From JBJXGF01 sp046153015 (lineage in GTDB: Bacteria > Actinomycetota > Acidimicrobiia > Acidimicrobiales > CAIXPF01), in assembly GCA_046153015.1 (NCBI GenBank), contig JBJXGF010000034.1:1-19783 (forward strand): a DNA stretch of 19,783 bases, read 5' to 3'. The translations under genes and the position numbers were made by a program. Shown piece by piece: positions 1 to 6,536 of the stretch (positions are counted from its first letter, which is position 1; each line of letters begins with the position of its first letter). A model generated the notes under the pieces. The model was not told the origin of the DNA. It saw only the letters and a program-made list of their open reading frames with translations, and ran no database searches.

Positions 1-2
1 TG

Positions 3-53
3 CTGGGGGCTGCGCCCCCAGACCCCATCGCCGCCCGGCTCGCTGGCGCTCGC
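3..53. repeat. Copy 1 of a GC-rich hairpin-containing dispersed repeat
   Basis: A perfect 8-bp inverted repeat (CTGGGGGC, loop TGC, GCCCCCAG) occupies 3-21. It is followed by a 32-base GC-rich stretch that recurs without mismatch at 17491-17522. The second copy has the same orientation and differs only by two extra C in the hairpin. Location outside genes and the strong stem suggest a REP-like or transcription-terminating intergenic element; there is no T-tract, so intrinsic terminator function is uncertain. The true left edge may lie outside the window. Confidence 0.75.
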
Positions 54-63
54 GCCGGCGGCC

Positions 64-100
64 GGCCTCGCTGCGCTCGGCCTTGCTGCGCTCGGCCTAG
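64..100. repeat. Short 15-nt tandem repeat
   Basis: Two full 15-base units (GGCCTCGCTGCGCTC at 64-78 and GGCCTTGCTGCGCTC at 79-93, one difference) and a partial third (94-100) lie between hairpin repeat copy 1 and the first gene. A related motif, GGCCTCGCTCCGCTC, occurs at 15640-15654 after the methionine aminopeptidase gene, so this may be part of the same intergenic repeat family. No coding role is apparent. Confidence 0.6.
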
Positions 101-152
101 CATGGCGGCCGGGCTCGCCGGTGAACGCCTGGCCGGCGCTTGGGGGTGTGCG

Positions 153-1295
153 ATGGGGAACGTCCACGACCTGGTGGCCGAGGCGCGGCGGCTGCAGCCG
201 CTCGTGCGGGAACATGCCGAGGAGGCCCAGCGCCTCCGGCACGTGCCCGAGGTGGTGGTGAAGTCGCTGGCTGCGGCCGGTCTGTACCGCATGGCTGCGC
301 CGGCTTGCTTCGGCGGCGCCGAGGCTCATCCCCGCCCCACGATCGAGGCCATCGAGGCGATCAGCGAGGCCGACGGCTCGACCGGGTGGGTGCTGATGAT
401 CGGCGTCGAGACCGTGGGGATCGGCGGTTCGCTGATGCCCCACGAGACCGCCGGCCGGCTCTTCGCCGCCCACCCCGACCTCGTGATGTGCGGCGCCCTC
501 AACCCGCAGGGCCGGGCCCGGCGCGTGCCGGGCGGCTGGCGGGTCACCGGCCGTTGGCCCTTCGCGTCGGGCTGCCACCACGCCGACCTGTTCTGGGGGC
601 AGTGCCTGGTGGAGGGCGAACGCCCGACGCGAGCGCTGGAGGTGTTGGTGCCGCGCTCCCAGTACGAGATCCTCGACACGTGGTGGACCCACGGCCTGCA
701 GGGCACCGGCAGCCACGACGTGGCCGTCGAGGACCTGTTCGTGCCCGACGACATGACCACCGAGGTGAGCGGCGGCTCACCCCGCCACGACGGGCCGCTC
801 TACCGTCTGCCGCCGTTCTCCCGCCTGGCCTACAACAAGGTGGGCGTGGCCACGGGGATCGCCCGGTCCGCGCTCGACCACTTCGTGGCCCTCGCCGAGG
901 GCAAGACCCCGCGCCTGTCGAAGACCACGCTGCGGGAGCGGCCACGGGCCCAGCTCGCCATCGCCCAGGCGGAGGCCGCGCTGCGCAGCGCCCGGGCCTT
1001 CGTGTTCGAGGCGGTGGAGGACGAGTGGGACACGGTGGTGGCCGGCGGGCGCTGCAGCCGGCGCCAGCGGGCCCTGGTGCGCCTGGCCTGCTCGCACGCC
1101 TGCCAGGAGGCGATCCGGGCCGTCGAGCTCGTGCACGGCGCGGCCGGCACCTCGGCGAACGTGATCGACTCGCCCATCGGCAAGGCCCGGCGGGACGTCG
1201 CAGTGGTGGCTCAGCAGCTCATGGTCGCCCCCCAGTTCATCGACGACGCCGGCCGGGTGCTGCTCGGCCTCGACCCCCTCGAACCGATCCTGTAG
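153..1295 (+). CDS. Acyl-CoA dehydrogenase-fold flavin monooxygenase (HsaA/HpaB-C2-like)
   Basis: The 380-residue product has the acyl-CoA dehydrogenase fold: an N-terminal helical domain (about 1-110), a central beta domain with 'GWRVTGRWPFASGCHHAD' (about 130-150), and a C-terminal four-helix domain ending in 'IGKARRDVA' and 'AGRVLLGLDP'. Length and layout fit the branch that includes reduced-flavin-dependent aromatic and steroid hydroxylases (HsaA, p-hydroxyphenylacetate hydroxylase C2) rather than fatty-acid dehydrogenases, because it carries a 'RWPFASGC' segment. Such enzymes need a separate flavin reductase, which is not seen nearby. An in-frame ATG at 102 would add 17 low-complexity residues inside a repeat, so ATG 153 is preferred. 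A TAGCAT hexamer at 98-103 could be its -10. Substrate is unknown; the neighbouring 4-hydroxybenzoate operon makes an aromatic substrate plausible, but a true acyl-CoA dehydrogenase cannot be excluded. Confidence 0.75.
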   Translation: MGNVHDLVAEARRLQPLVREHAEEAQRLRHVPEVVVKSLAAAGLYRMAAPACFGGAEAHPRPTIEAIEAISEADGSTGWVLMIGVETVGIGGSLMPHETAGRLFAAHPDLVMCGALNPQGRARRVPGGWRVTGRWPFASGCHHADLFWGQCLVEGERPTRALEVLVPRSQYEILDTWWTHGLQGTGSHDVAVEDLFVPDDMTTEVSGGSPRHDGPLYRLPPFSRLAYNKVGVATGIARSALDHFVALAEGKTPRLSKTTLRERPRAQLAIAQAEAALRSARAFVFEAVEDEWDTVVAGGRCSRRQRALVRLACSHACQEAIRAVELVHGAAGTSANVIDSPIGKARRDVAVVAQQLMVAPQFIDDAGRVLLGLDPLEPIL

Positions 1296-1466
1296 CCGCT
1301 CCCCGCCGGAGGGTGTTCATCCCGGCCCTGCCGCGGCAGTAGGGTGCTCGCGCCCCAGTGCGCGGAGGCGGGCCGGCGCCCGGTCGCGTCGCTCGAGCGG
1401 CGTTACTCCCGATTAGGGCTGGGTACTCGACAGCGCAGCATGCCGCGCACGGACTGGAGCCGATGA

Positions 1467-1715
1467 GTGACTGACTACGAGATTCCGCCGCCCGAGCCGA
1501 AGGAGATCGACGAGAAGATCTGGCTCCAGCTGAAAGACCTTTCCGAGCGAGCGGTGCTGAGGGGCCACCCGTACCTCGAGAAGGAGACGTGCGACAACTG
1601 CTTGTATTATCTGAATCCGCCCGACGACATCTCCTACTGCTGGCACCCTCAGCTGCGCATCCTCGTCGGCGGCAACTGGTGGTGCCAATGGTGGGAGGCG
1701 ATCCCGGAGGAATAG
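1467..1715 (+). CDS. Small four-cysteine protein, HiPIP-like iron-sulfur candidate
   Basis: An 82-residue protein with four cysteines, C42, C45, C58 and C73, spaced C-x2-C-x12-C-x14-C and followed by a W/Y-rich end ('NWWCQWW'). This resembles high-potential iron-sulfur proteins (HiPIPs), whose cluster motif ends G-[YW]-C-x2-[FYW]; here W replaces the Gly. The small HiPIP-like subunits of glycyl-radical enzymes such as benzylsuccinate synthase share the general layout. Unlike exported HiPIPs it shows no signal peptide, so it would be cytoplasmic. The N-terminal half is acidic and charged (residues 9-40). GTG 1467 has a GGAG at 1456-1459, seven bases upstream. An ATG at 1463 is in another frame and reaches a stop after three codons. 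It converges on the enoyl-CoA hydratase-like gene with a 28-bp gap. Function unknown; a zinc site is the main alternative to an iron-sulfur cluster. Confidence 0.7.
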   Translation: MTDYEIPPPEPKEIDEKIWLQLKDLSERAVLRGHPYLEKETCDNCLYYLNPPDDISYCWHPQLRILVGGNWWCQWWEAIPEE

Positions 1716-1743
1716 GAGAGCGAGGCGAGCCGCCCGAGCCGCC

Positions 1744-2526
1744 TCAGAACGGCTGGGCGAAACGGCCTCGGCTGGAGGGCGCCTCCCGGCTCAACACGAG
1801 CTGGTCGGCGTCGGCCTCGGACACGTCGCCGAGGCTGAACTGTCGGCCGTAGCCGCGCAGCTGGGTCTTGGTCATGTGCAGCGCCGTGTCGGGCAGGGCG
1901 AGGATGCGCGCCACCCAACGCTCGACCGCCGCGTCGAGGTCCTCGCCGGGCTCGACCGCTTCGTGGACGAGGCCCCAGCGCTCTGCGGTGCGCCCGTCGA
2001 CCCGTTCGCAGAGCATGATCATCTGGCGGGCGCGGGCCATGCCGATCTCCTGGAAGAGCCGGGGCGTCGCCGCCCACGTAAGCGGCACCCCCAGCTCGAC
2101 CTCGGGATACCAGAACAACGCGTCGGCGGCGGCGACGCGGAAGTCGCACGACGCGGCGAACACGCAGCCGCCGCCGGCGGCGTGGCCCTGGATGCGGCCG
2201 ACCACGGGGATCTCGAGCTCTTCGATGGCCCGCGCCGCCCGGCGGCCGAGATGGTTGCGGAACCGGCGCTCCCGCTCCGAACGGGGCGGCTCGAGCGGCG
2301 CGTCGTCCGCCTTGCGGTCGGCGCCGGAGCAGAACGACAAGCCGCGGCCGCCGAACACCACGACCTTGGTGTCGAAGTCGTCCTGCAGGGCGAGGAAGAG
2401 GTCGCCGACCTCGTGCAGCAGCCGCTCGTTCACGGCGTTGCGGCGGTGCGGGCGGTTGAGCCACACCCGCAGGACGCGGGGATCGGCAGGGTCTCGTTCG
2501 ACCTCGAGGGTCACGTAGTCGGCCAT
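1744..2526 (-). CDS. Enoyl-CoA hydratase/isomerase family protein
   Basis: A 260-residue crotonase-superfamily enzyme, the usual length. Crotonases act on acyl-CoA thioesters, stabilising an enolate in an oxyanion hole; here that hole is formed by 'FCSGAD' (65-70) and 'GHAAGGG' (114-120). Of the two catalytic glutamates of enoyl-CoA hydratase, the first (in GGGCE) is replaced by V122, while the second is present as E142 in 'YPEVELGVPL'. A single glutamate is the pattern of delta3,delta2-enoyl-CoA isomerases and several other crotonases, so simple hydratase activity is doubtful. The gene lies alone on the minus strand between the HiPIP-like gene and the 97-residue gene. ATG at 2526 gives the family-typical N-terminus ('MADYVTLEVERD'). 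It may serve fatty-acid or aromatic acyl-CoA breakdown; the exact reaction cannot be read from sequence. Confidence 0.88.
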   Translation of the reverse strand: MADYVTLEVERDPADPRVLRVWLNRPHRRNAVNERLLHEVGDLFLALQDDFDTKVVVFGGRGLSFCSGADRKADDAPLEPPRSERERRFRNHLGRRAARAIEELEIPVVGRIQGHAAGGGCVFAASCDFRVAAADALFWYPEVELGVPLTWAATPRLFQEIGMARARQMIMLCERVDGRTAERWGLVHEAVEPGEDLDAAVERWVARILALPDTALHMTKTQLRGYGRQFSLGDVSEADADQLVLSREAPSSRGRFAQPF

Positions 2527-2578
2527 GGCGAGCAGCCTTCCACGCCGAGGCGGGCGGAGCGGTCGAGGGCCTGCCGGC

Positions 2579-2584
2579 TAAGGT
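2579..2584 (+). promoter_or_regulatory. Candidate -10 element for the 97-residue protein gene
   Basis: TAAGGT fits the actinobacterial TANNNT -10 consensus. Transcription would begin near 2591, leaving about 40 bases of leader that contains the GAGG ribosome binding site at 2617-2620. No clear -35 is visible. Confidence 0.35.
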
Positions 2585-2630
2585 GCGCGCCGGCCGGGCC
2601 GGAGACGCCGGGCCGCGAGGTGGGCAGGCC

Positions 2631-2924
2631 ATGGCGAGCGAGTTCGAGCTGACGTTTCCCCGTCCGAGCGACCGCGAGCTGATCACCGAGCCGCTGTACC
2701 AGGTGGTTGACTGGCGGAGCGAGCACCTGCTCACCTACCCCACCGTCGAGCTGAGCCTCGGCGTCGACGGCTACCAGCAGCTCGCCGACGACGCAGCGCT
2801 GGGCCGCCGGGTGGCGGCGTGGCGGGCCCGCAGCCCCGCGCTCGCCGCGCTCCTCGACGCCGAGCAGGCGCTCGACGCGCTGCGAGGCCCCCCATCGGCG
2901 GGCCGCGCGCCGGGGGCGCGCTGA
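2631..2924 (+). CDS. Unknown 97-residue protein
   Basis: I do not recognise this family. The protein is mixed alpha/beta in appearance, starting 'MASEFELTFPRPSDRELI', with a Glu/Tyr/Trp-rich middle ('LYQVVDWRSEH', 'TYPTVELSLGVDGYQQL') and an Ala/Leu helix at about 55-85, then a short Gly/Ala/Arg tail. It has no signal peptide, membrane segment or cysteine motif. A GAGG at 2617-2620 sits about ten bases before ATG 2631, which is why this start is preferred to the upstream GTG at 2583. It lies 39 bp upstream of pobA on the same strand and may be co-transcribed with the protocatechuate operon, but nothing in its sequence ties it to aromatic metabolism. Confidence 0.65.
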   Translation: MASEFELTFPRPSDRELITEPLYQVVDWRSEHLLTYPTVELSLGVDGYQQLADDAALGRRVAAWRARSPALAALLDAEQALDALRGPPSAGRAPGAR

Positions 2925-2963
2925 ACGCTGGCGAAGCCCGCCGCCAGCGGCAAGAGTGGGCCG

Positions 2964-4139
2964 GTGCGCACGCAGGTGGCGATCGTCGGGGCGGGCCCGG
3001 CGGGCATGCTGCTCTCCCACCTGCTCGGCGCCGCGGGCATCGAGACGGTGGTGGTCGAGCAGCGCAGCAAGGCGTACGTGGCCGCCCGCATCCGGGCCGG
3101 CGTGCTGGAGCAGCGCAGCGTCGAAGTGCTGCGCGCCGCCGGCCTCGCCGACCGGTTGGACCGCGAAGGTCACGTGCACGACGGGGTGTTCCTGGCCACG
3201 GCCAACCGGGGCTTCCGCGTCGATTTCCGCCGCCTCACCGGGCGCAGCGTGACGATCTACGGCCAGACCGAGGTGCAACGCGACCTCGACGCCGCCGCCG
3301 CGGCCGCCGGCCGGGTGGTGTTCGAGGAGGCGCCCGACGTGGCCGTGCACGACGTGACCTCCGCCCGGCCCTCGCTCACCTTCACCCACCGGGGCCGGCC
3401 GGTGCGGGTCGAGGCGGATCTCGTCGCCGGCTGCGACGGCCACTGGGGGGTGTGCCGCGGCGCGTTCCCGCCGTCGCTGCTGCGCACCTACGAGCGGGTG
3501 TACCCCTTCGCCTGGCTGGGGGTCCTCTCCGAAACCCCACCGGTCAGCTCCGAGCTGATCTACTGCCAGCACGAACGGGGCTTCGCGCTGTGCTCGATGC
3601 GCAGCCCGGTGCTGTCGCGCTGCTACGTGCAGTGCGCCGCCGACGAGCAAGTCGAGGCGTGGAGCGACGCCCGGTTCTGGGACGAGCTGCGCCGTCGACT
3701 GCCGAGCGAGGCGGCGGAGTCGATCGTCACCGGCCCGTCCATCGAGAAATCGATCACCCCATTGCGCAGCTTCGTGGTGGAGCCCCTGCGCCACGGGCGC
3801 CTCTTCCTCGCCGGCGACGCCGCCCACATCGTGCCGCCGACGGGGGCGAAGGGGCTGAACCTGGCCGTGTCCGACGTGGCGTGCCTGGCCGAGGCCATCA
3901 CCGCCTGGTACGGGTCGGGCGACGACTCCGGCCTCGAGGCGTACTCGGAGCGGGCCCTGGCGCGGGTGTGGAAGGCGGTCCGGTTCTCGTGGTGGATGAC
4001 CACGCTGCTGCACCGCTTCCCCGACGCCGACGGCGGCCGCTTCGGTCAGCGCCTGCAGGAGGCTGAGCTCTCCTACCTGGCCGAGTCCGAGGCGGCGCAG
4101 ACGGCCTTGGCCGAGAACTACACGGGGCTGGCGACGTGA
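2964..4139 (+). CDS. pobA: 4-hydroxybenzoate 3-monooxygenase
   Basis: Flavoprotein that hydroxylates 4-hydroxybenzoate to protocatechuate using FAD, O2 and NAD(P)H. The 391-residue product matches Pseudomonas PobA (394) nearly end to end: FAD-binding GAGPAG (9-14), the second FAD/NAD(P)H motif 'CDGHWGVCR' (157-165), and 'GDAAHIVPPTGAKGLNLA' (284-301). Known active-site residues are all present: R44, Y200 (Tyr201 of Pseudomonas), S211, R213, R219, P292 and Y386 (Tyr385). In the coenzyme-specificity segment, the R33-Q34 pair of the NADPH-dependent Pseudomonas enzyme is Q33-R34 here, so NADPH preference should not be assumed. GTG 2964 aligns with the family start. Its TGA overlaps the pcaH start codon (GTGA), so the two are probably translationally coupled. 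Confidence 0.96.
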   Translation: MRTQVAIVGAGPAGMLLSHLLGAAGIETVVVEQRSKAYVAARIRAGVLEQRSVEVLRAAGLADRLDREGHVHDGVFLATANRGFRVDFRRLTGRSVTIYGQTEVQRDLDAAAAAAGRVVFEEAPDVAVHDVTSARPSLTFTHRGRPVRVEADLVAGCDGHWGVCRGAFPPSLLRTYERVYPFAWLGVLSETPPVSSELIYCQHERGFALCSMRSPVLSRCYVQCAADEQVEAWSDARFWDELRRRLPSEAAESIVTGPSIEKSITPLRSFVVEPLRHGRLFLAGDAAHIVPPTGAKGLNLAVSDVACLAEAITAWYGSGDDSGLEAYSERALARVWKAVRFSWWMTTLLHRFPDADGGRFGQRLQEAELSYLAESEAAQTALAENYTGLAT

Positions 4140-4858
4140 CCCCGGCCGGGACGACGCCGTCGGCCGCAGCGGACGACCACCCCCCGCACCGCTCGGACGA
4201 CTACCGCTCGAGCGTGCTGCGCTCGCCCAGCCACCCGCCGGTGGTCGCGCCGGCGACGGTGACCGAGCTGACCGGCCCCGGCCCCGTGGAGGCCGCGCTC
4301 CTCGACACAGGAGCAGAGGACGCCGACCTCACCCGGAGCGGGCCGGGCGAGTCGACCGTTATCGGCGCGCGGACGATCATCACGGGACACGTGCTCGACC
4401 AGCGGGGCGAGCCCCTGCCCGGCGTCGTGATCGACATCTGGCAGGCCGACGCGTCGGGCCGCTACAACCACTGGCGGGAGACCGAGTACCCGGCGCCGAG
4501 GGACCCGGCCTTCCGCGGCGTCGGACGCGTCCGCACCGGCGGCGACGGCGTCTACCGGTTCCTCACCATCCGCCCCGGGCCGTACCCGTGGGCGAACCAC
4601 CCCAACGCCTGGCGCCCGGCCCACATCCACCTGTCGGTGCTCGGCCCCACCTTGCGGAGCCGCCTGGTGACCCAGCTGTACTTCCCCGGCGATCCCCTGC
4701 TCGAGCTCGACCCGATCTTCCGGGCCGTGCCCCTCCACAGCCGGCATCGGCTCGTGTGCCGCTACGACCACGAGGTGAGCGAGCCGAACTGGGCCACCGG
4801 CTACCGGTTCGACATCGTCCTCGCCGGAGCGGACGCGACGCCCCGGACGCCCACGTGA
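4136..4858 (+). CDS. pcaH: Protocatechuate 3,4-dioxygenase, beta subunit
   Basis: Catalytic iron-bearing subunit of the intradiol dioxygenase that opens protocatechuate to 3-carboxy-cis,cis-muconate. The 240-residue product has the four Fe(III) ligands of the family: Y118 (in 'TEYPAPRDPAF'), Y150 (in 'PGPYPW'), H163 and H165 (in 'WRPAHIH'), plus the conserved R160. The beta-sandwich core starts near residue 75 ('GARTIITGHVLD'). Residues 1-25 form a variable N-terminus that includes 'HRSDDYRSSVLRSP', similar to the 'Y-R-S-T-x-x-R-x-P' region of known PcaH. The gene starts with GTG overlapping the pobA stop and ends overlapping the pcaG start, so the dioxygenase subunits should be made in a coupled ratio. 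Confidence 0.96.
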   Translation: MTPAGTTPSAAADDHPPHRSDDYRSSVLRSPSHPPVVAPATVTELTGPGPVEAALLDTGAEDADLTRSGPGESTVIGARTIITGHVLDQRGEPLPGVVIDIWQADASGRYNHWRETEYPAPRDPAFRGVGRVRTGGDGVYRFLTIRPGPYPWANHPNAWRPAHIHLSVLGPTLRSRLVTQLYFPGDPLLELDPIFRAVPLHSRHRLVCRYDHEVSEPNWATGYRFDIVLAGADATPRTPT

Positions 4859-5436
4859 GCGCCGGACGCGGGCTCACGCCCTCCCAGACGGTCGGGCCCT
4901 TCTTCTCGATGCGCCTCGGCGTGGAGGGCGAGAACGTGATCGGCGGCGACGGGGCCGGCGCGCCAGTCCGCATCGAGGGGCGGGTGCTCGACGGCGAACG
5001 GCAGCCGATCGACGACGCGCTGCTGGAGCTCTGGCAGGCCGACGGGCGGGGCGAGTACCCCACCGCGGCCAGCGTCGCGGCGGGCGGGTTCTGGGGCTTC
5101 GGCCGGGCCAGCACGGGCCGGGGCGACGGACGGTACCGCTTCGAGACGGTCAAGCCCGGCCCCACCCCCGCGCCCGACGCGCTGGGCGGCGGTCTCCAGG
5201 CGCCCCATCTGGCGCTGATCGTGCAGGCCCGGGGGATGCTGAGGCCGTGCTTCACCCGCGTCTACTTCGGGGACGAAGCCGCCGCCAACGCGCGGGACCC
5301 GATCCTCGCGCTGACCCCGTCGGGGCGACGGGCCACGCTCGTCGCCGAACGCATCGACGCCGGCGACGCCGTTCCCACCTACCGGTTCGACGTGCGCTTC
5401 CAGGGCGAGGACGAGACGGTCTTCTTCGGTGTCTGA
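4855..5436 (+). CDS. pcaG: Protocatechuate 3,4-dioxygenase, alpha subunit
   Basis: Partner subunit of PcaH; it contributes to the substrate pocket but holds no iron. The 193-residue product begins with the alpha-subunit hallmark 'TPSQTVGPFF' (8-17) and has the intradiol beta-sandwich motifs 'LELWQADGRGEYP' (57-69), 'QAPHLALIVQARGML' (115-129) and 'TRVYFGDE' (134-141). The iron-ligand tyrosines and second histidine of PcaH are absent, as expected for alpha; R126 sits where the substrate-binding arginine of known PcaG is found. GTG 4855 overlaps the pcaH TGA by four bases; longer readings upstream run inside pcaH. The 3' end overlaps pcaB by eight bases. Confidence 0.95.
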   Translation: MSAGRGLTPSQTVGPFFSMRLGVEGENVIGGDGAGAPVRIEGRVLDGERQPIDDALLELWQADGRGEYPTAASVAAGGFWGFGRASTGRGDGRYRFETVKPGPTPAPDALGGGLQAPHLALIVQARGMLRPCFTRVYFGDEAAANARDPILALTPSGRRATLVAERIDAGDAVPTYRFDVRFQGEDETVFFGV

Positions 5437-6469
5437 ACCGGGCTTCTCCACGCCGGGGATGGATCGGCTGTGGTCCGCTCGCCGCCGCTTGGAGCGCATC
5501 GCCGCGTTCGAGGTGGGCCTGGCGCGGGCCTGGGAGGCGCACGGCGCGCCGGCCGGCTCCGCCTCGGCGGTCGGCGCGGCGTTCGCCGCCGTGCTGGCCG
5601 CGGTCGACTCGGAGGCCGCGGCCCGCGGCCTGCTCGCGGAGGGCTGGCAGGCCGGATCGGCCCTGCTGCCGCTCCTCGAACGGGCCCGGGACCGTCTCGC
5701 GGCGACCGAACCCCAAGCGGTGGCGTGGCTGCACCGCGGCGCCACGTCCCAGGATGCGCTCGACACCGCGCTGGCGCTGTCGCTGCGGGACGCGCTCCGC
5801 GAGCTGTCCGGCGAGCTGGCCCGGCTCGACGAGCTGCTGGGCAGCTTGTCGGCCCGGCACGGACAGCGCGAGGTGCTCGGCCGAACGCTGCTGCAGCCGG
5901 CCGTGCCGCTGCGCTTCGCCAGCCGCATCGAACGCTGGCGCCGTCCGGCGGCCGAGCTCGCGGCGGAGGCCGCAGCCCGGGCCGGCGCGCTGCCGGTGCA
6001 GCTCGGCGGACCGGTGGGGGACGGCGCCTCCTTCGCCGGCTTCGCCGCGCAGCTGCGCGTCGCCCTGGCCGACGAGCTCGGTCTCGCCGAGCCGGGCGGC
6101 TCGTGGCACACCGACCGCCGGCCGGTCGTCTCCGCCGTGGAGCTGGCCGCGGCCGCGGCCCGGGCCGGCGCCCAGGTGGCCTACGACCTGGCGCTGCTCG
6201 CCCAGCCCGAGATCGGCGAACTGCGCCTGCGGGCCGGCCGTTCCTCCTCGATGGCCCACAAGCGCAACCCCATCGACTCGGCCCGGGCGCTGGCGGCGGC
6301 CGACGCGTGCCGGGGCGTCGCGTCGGTCGTGACCGGCGCCCGACCCTACGAGCTCGAGCGGTCGCTCGGGGCGTGGCACGCCGAGTGGTTCGCCGCGCCG
6401 CTGGCGTTCGCTGCCGCGGCCGCCTGCGTGGCGGCCGCAGCCGACGCCGTCGCCTCGATCGAGCTGTGA
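5429..6469 (+). CDS. pcaB: 3-carboxy-cis,cis-muconate cycloisomerase (short form)
   Basis: Fumarase/aspartase-superfamily enzyme that lactonises 3-carboxy-cis,cis-muconate to 4-carboxymuconolactone, the step after PcaHG. Visible motifs are 'HRGATSQDALD' (about 102-112), which aligns with the catalytic region C1, and the superfamily signature 'SSSMAHKRNP' (about 271-280) in the mobile catalytic loop. At 346 residues it is about 100 shorter than the roughly 450-residue pseudomonad PcaB and ends soon after the central helical bundle, so the C-terminal domain is missing or minimal. There is no sign of a frameshift within it. GTG 5429 overlaps the pcaG stop by eight bases; an in-frame ATG at 5459 is an alternative. 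Operon position after pcaHG strongly supports the assignment. No pcaC/L or pcaD follows. Confidence 0.9.
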   Translation: MSEPGFSTPGMDRLWSARRRLERIAAFEVGLARAWEAHGAPAGSASAVGAAFAAVLAAVDSEAAARGLLAEGWQAGSALLPLLERARDRLAATEPQAVAWLHRGATSQDALDTALALSLRDALRELSGELARLDELLGSLSARHGQREVLGRTLLQPAVPLRFASRIERWRRPAAELAAEAAARAGALPVQLGGPVGDGASFAGFAAQLRVALADELGLAEPGGSWHTDRRPVVSAVELAAAAARAGAQVAYDLALLAQPEIGELRLRAGRSSSMAHKRNPIDSARALAAADACRGVASVVTGARPYELERSLGAWHAEWFAAPLAFAAAAACVAAAADAVASIEL

Positions 6470-6495
6470 GCCGGCCGGCGCGCGGCGGGCGCCGC

Positions 6496-6501
6496 TAGGC
6501 T
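6496..6501 (+). promoter_or_regulatory. Candidate -10 element for the amidohydrolase gene
   Basis: TAGGCT fits the TANNNT consensus and lies between the pcaB stop and the amidohydrolase start. Transcription would begin near 6508, giving a leader of about 30 bases that carries a strong ribosome binding site, GAGGGGAGG at 6524-6532, four bases before ATG 6537. This suggests the gene can be expressed independently of the pob/pca operon. Confidence 0.5.
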
Positions 6502-6536
6502 TGGCCCGCCCGTGAGGGGGCCTGAGGGGAGGCGCC

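Noticed and set aside
102..152. Upstream ATG start for the first gene
   Set aside because: Adds only Gly/Ala-rich residues immediately after the tandem repeat; the conserved fold starts near ATG 153.
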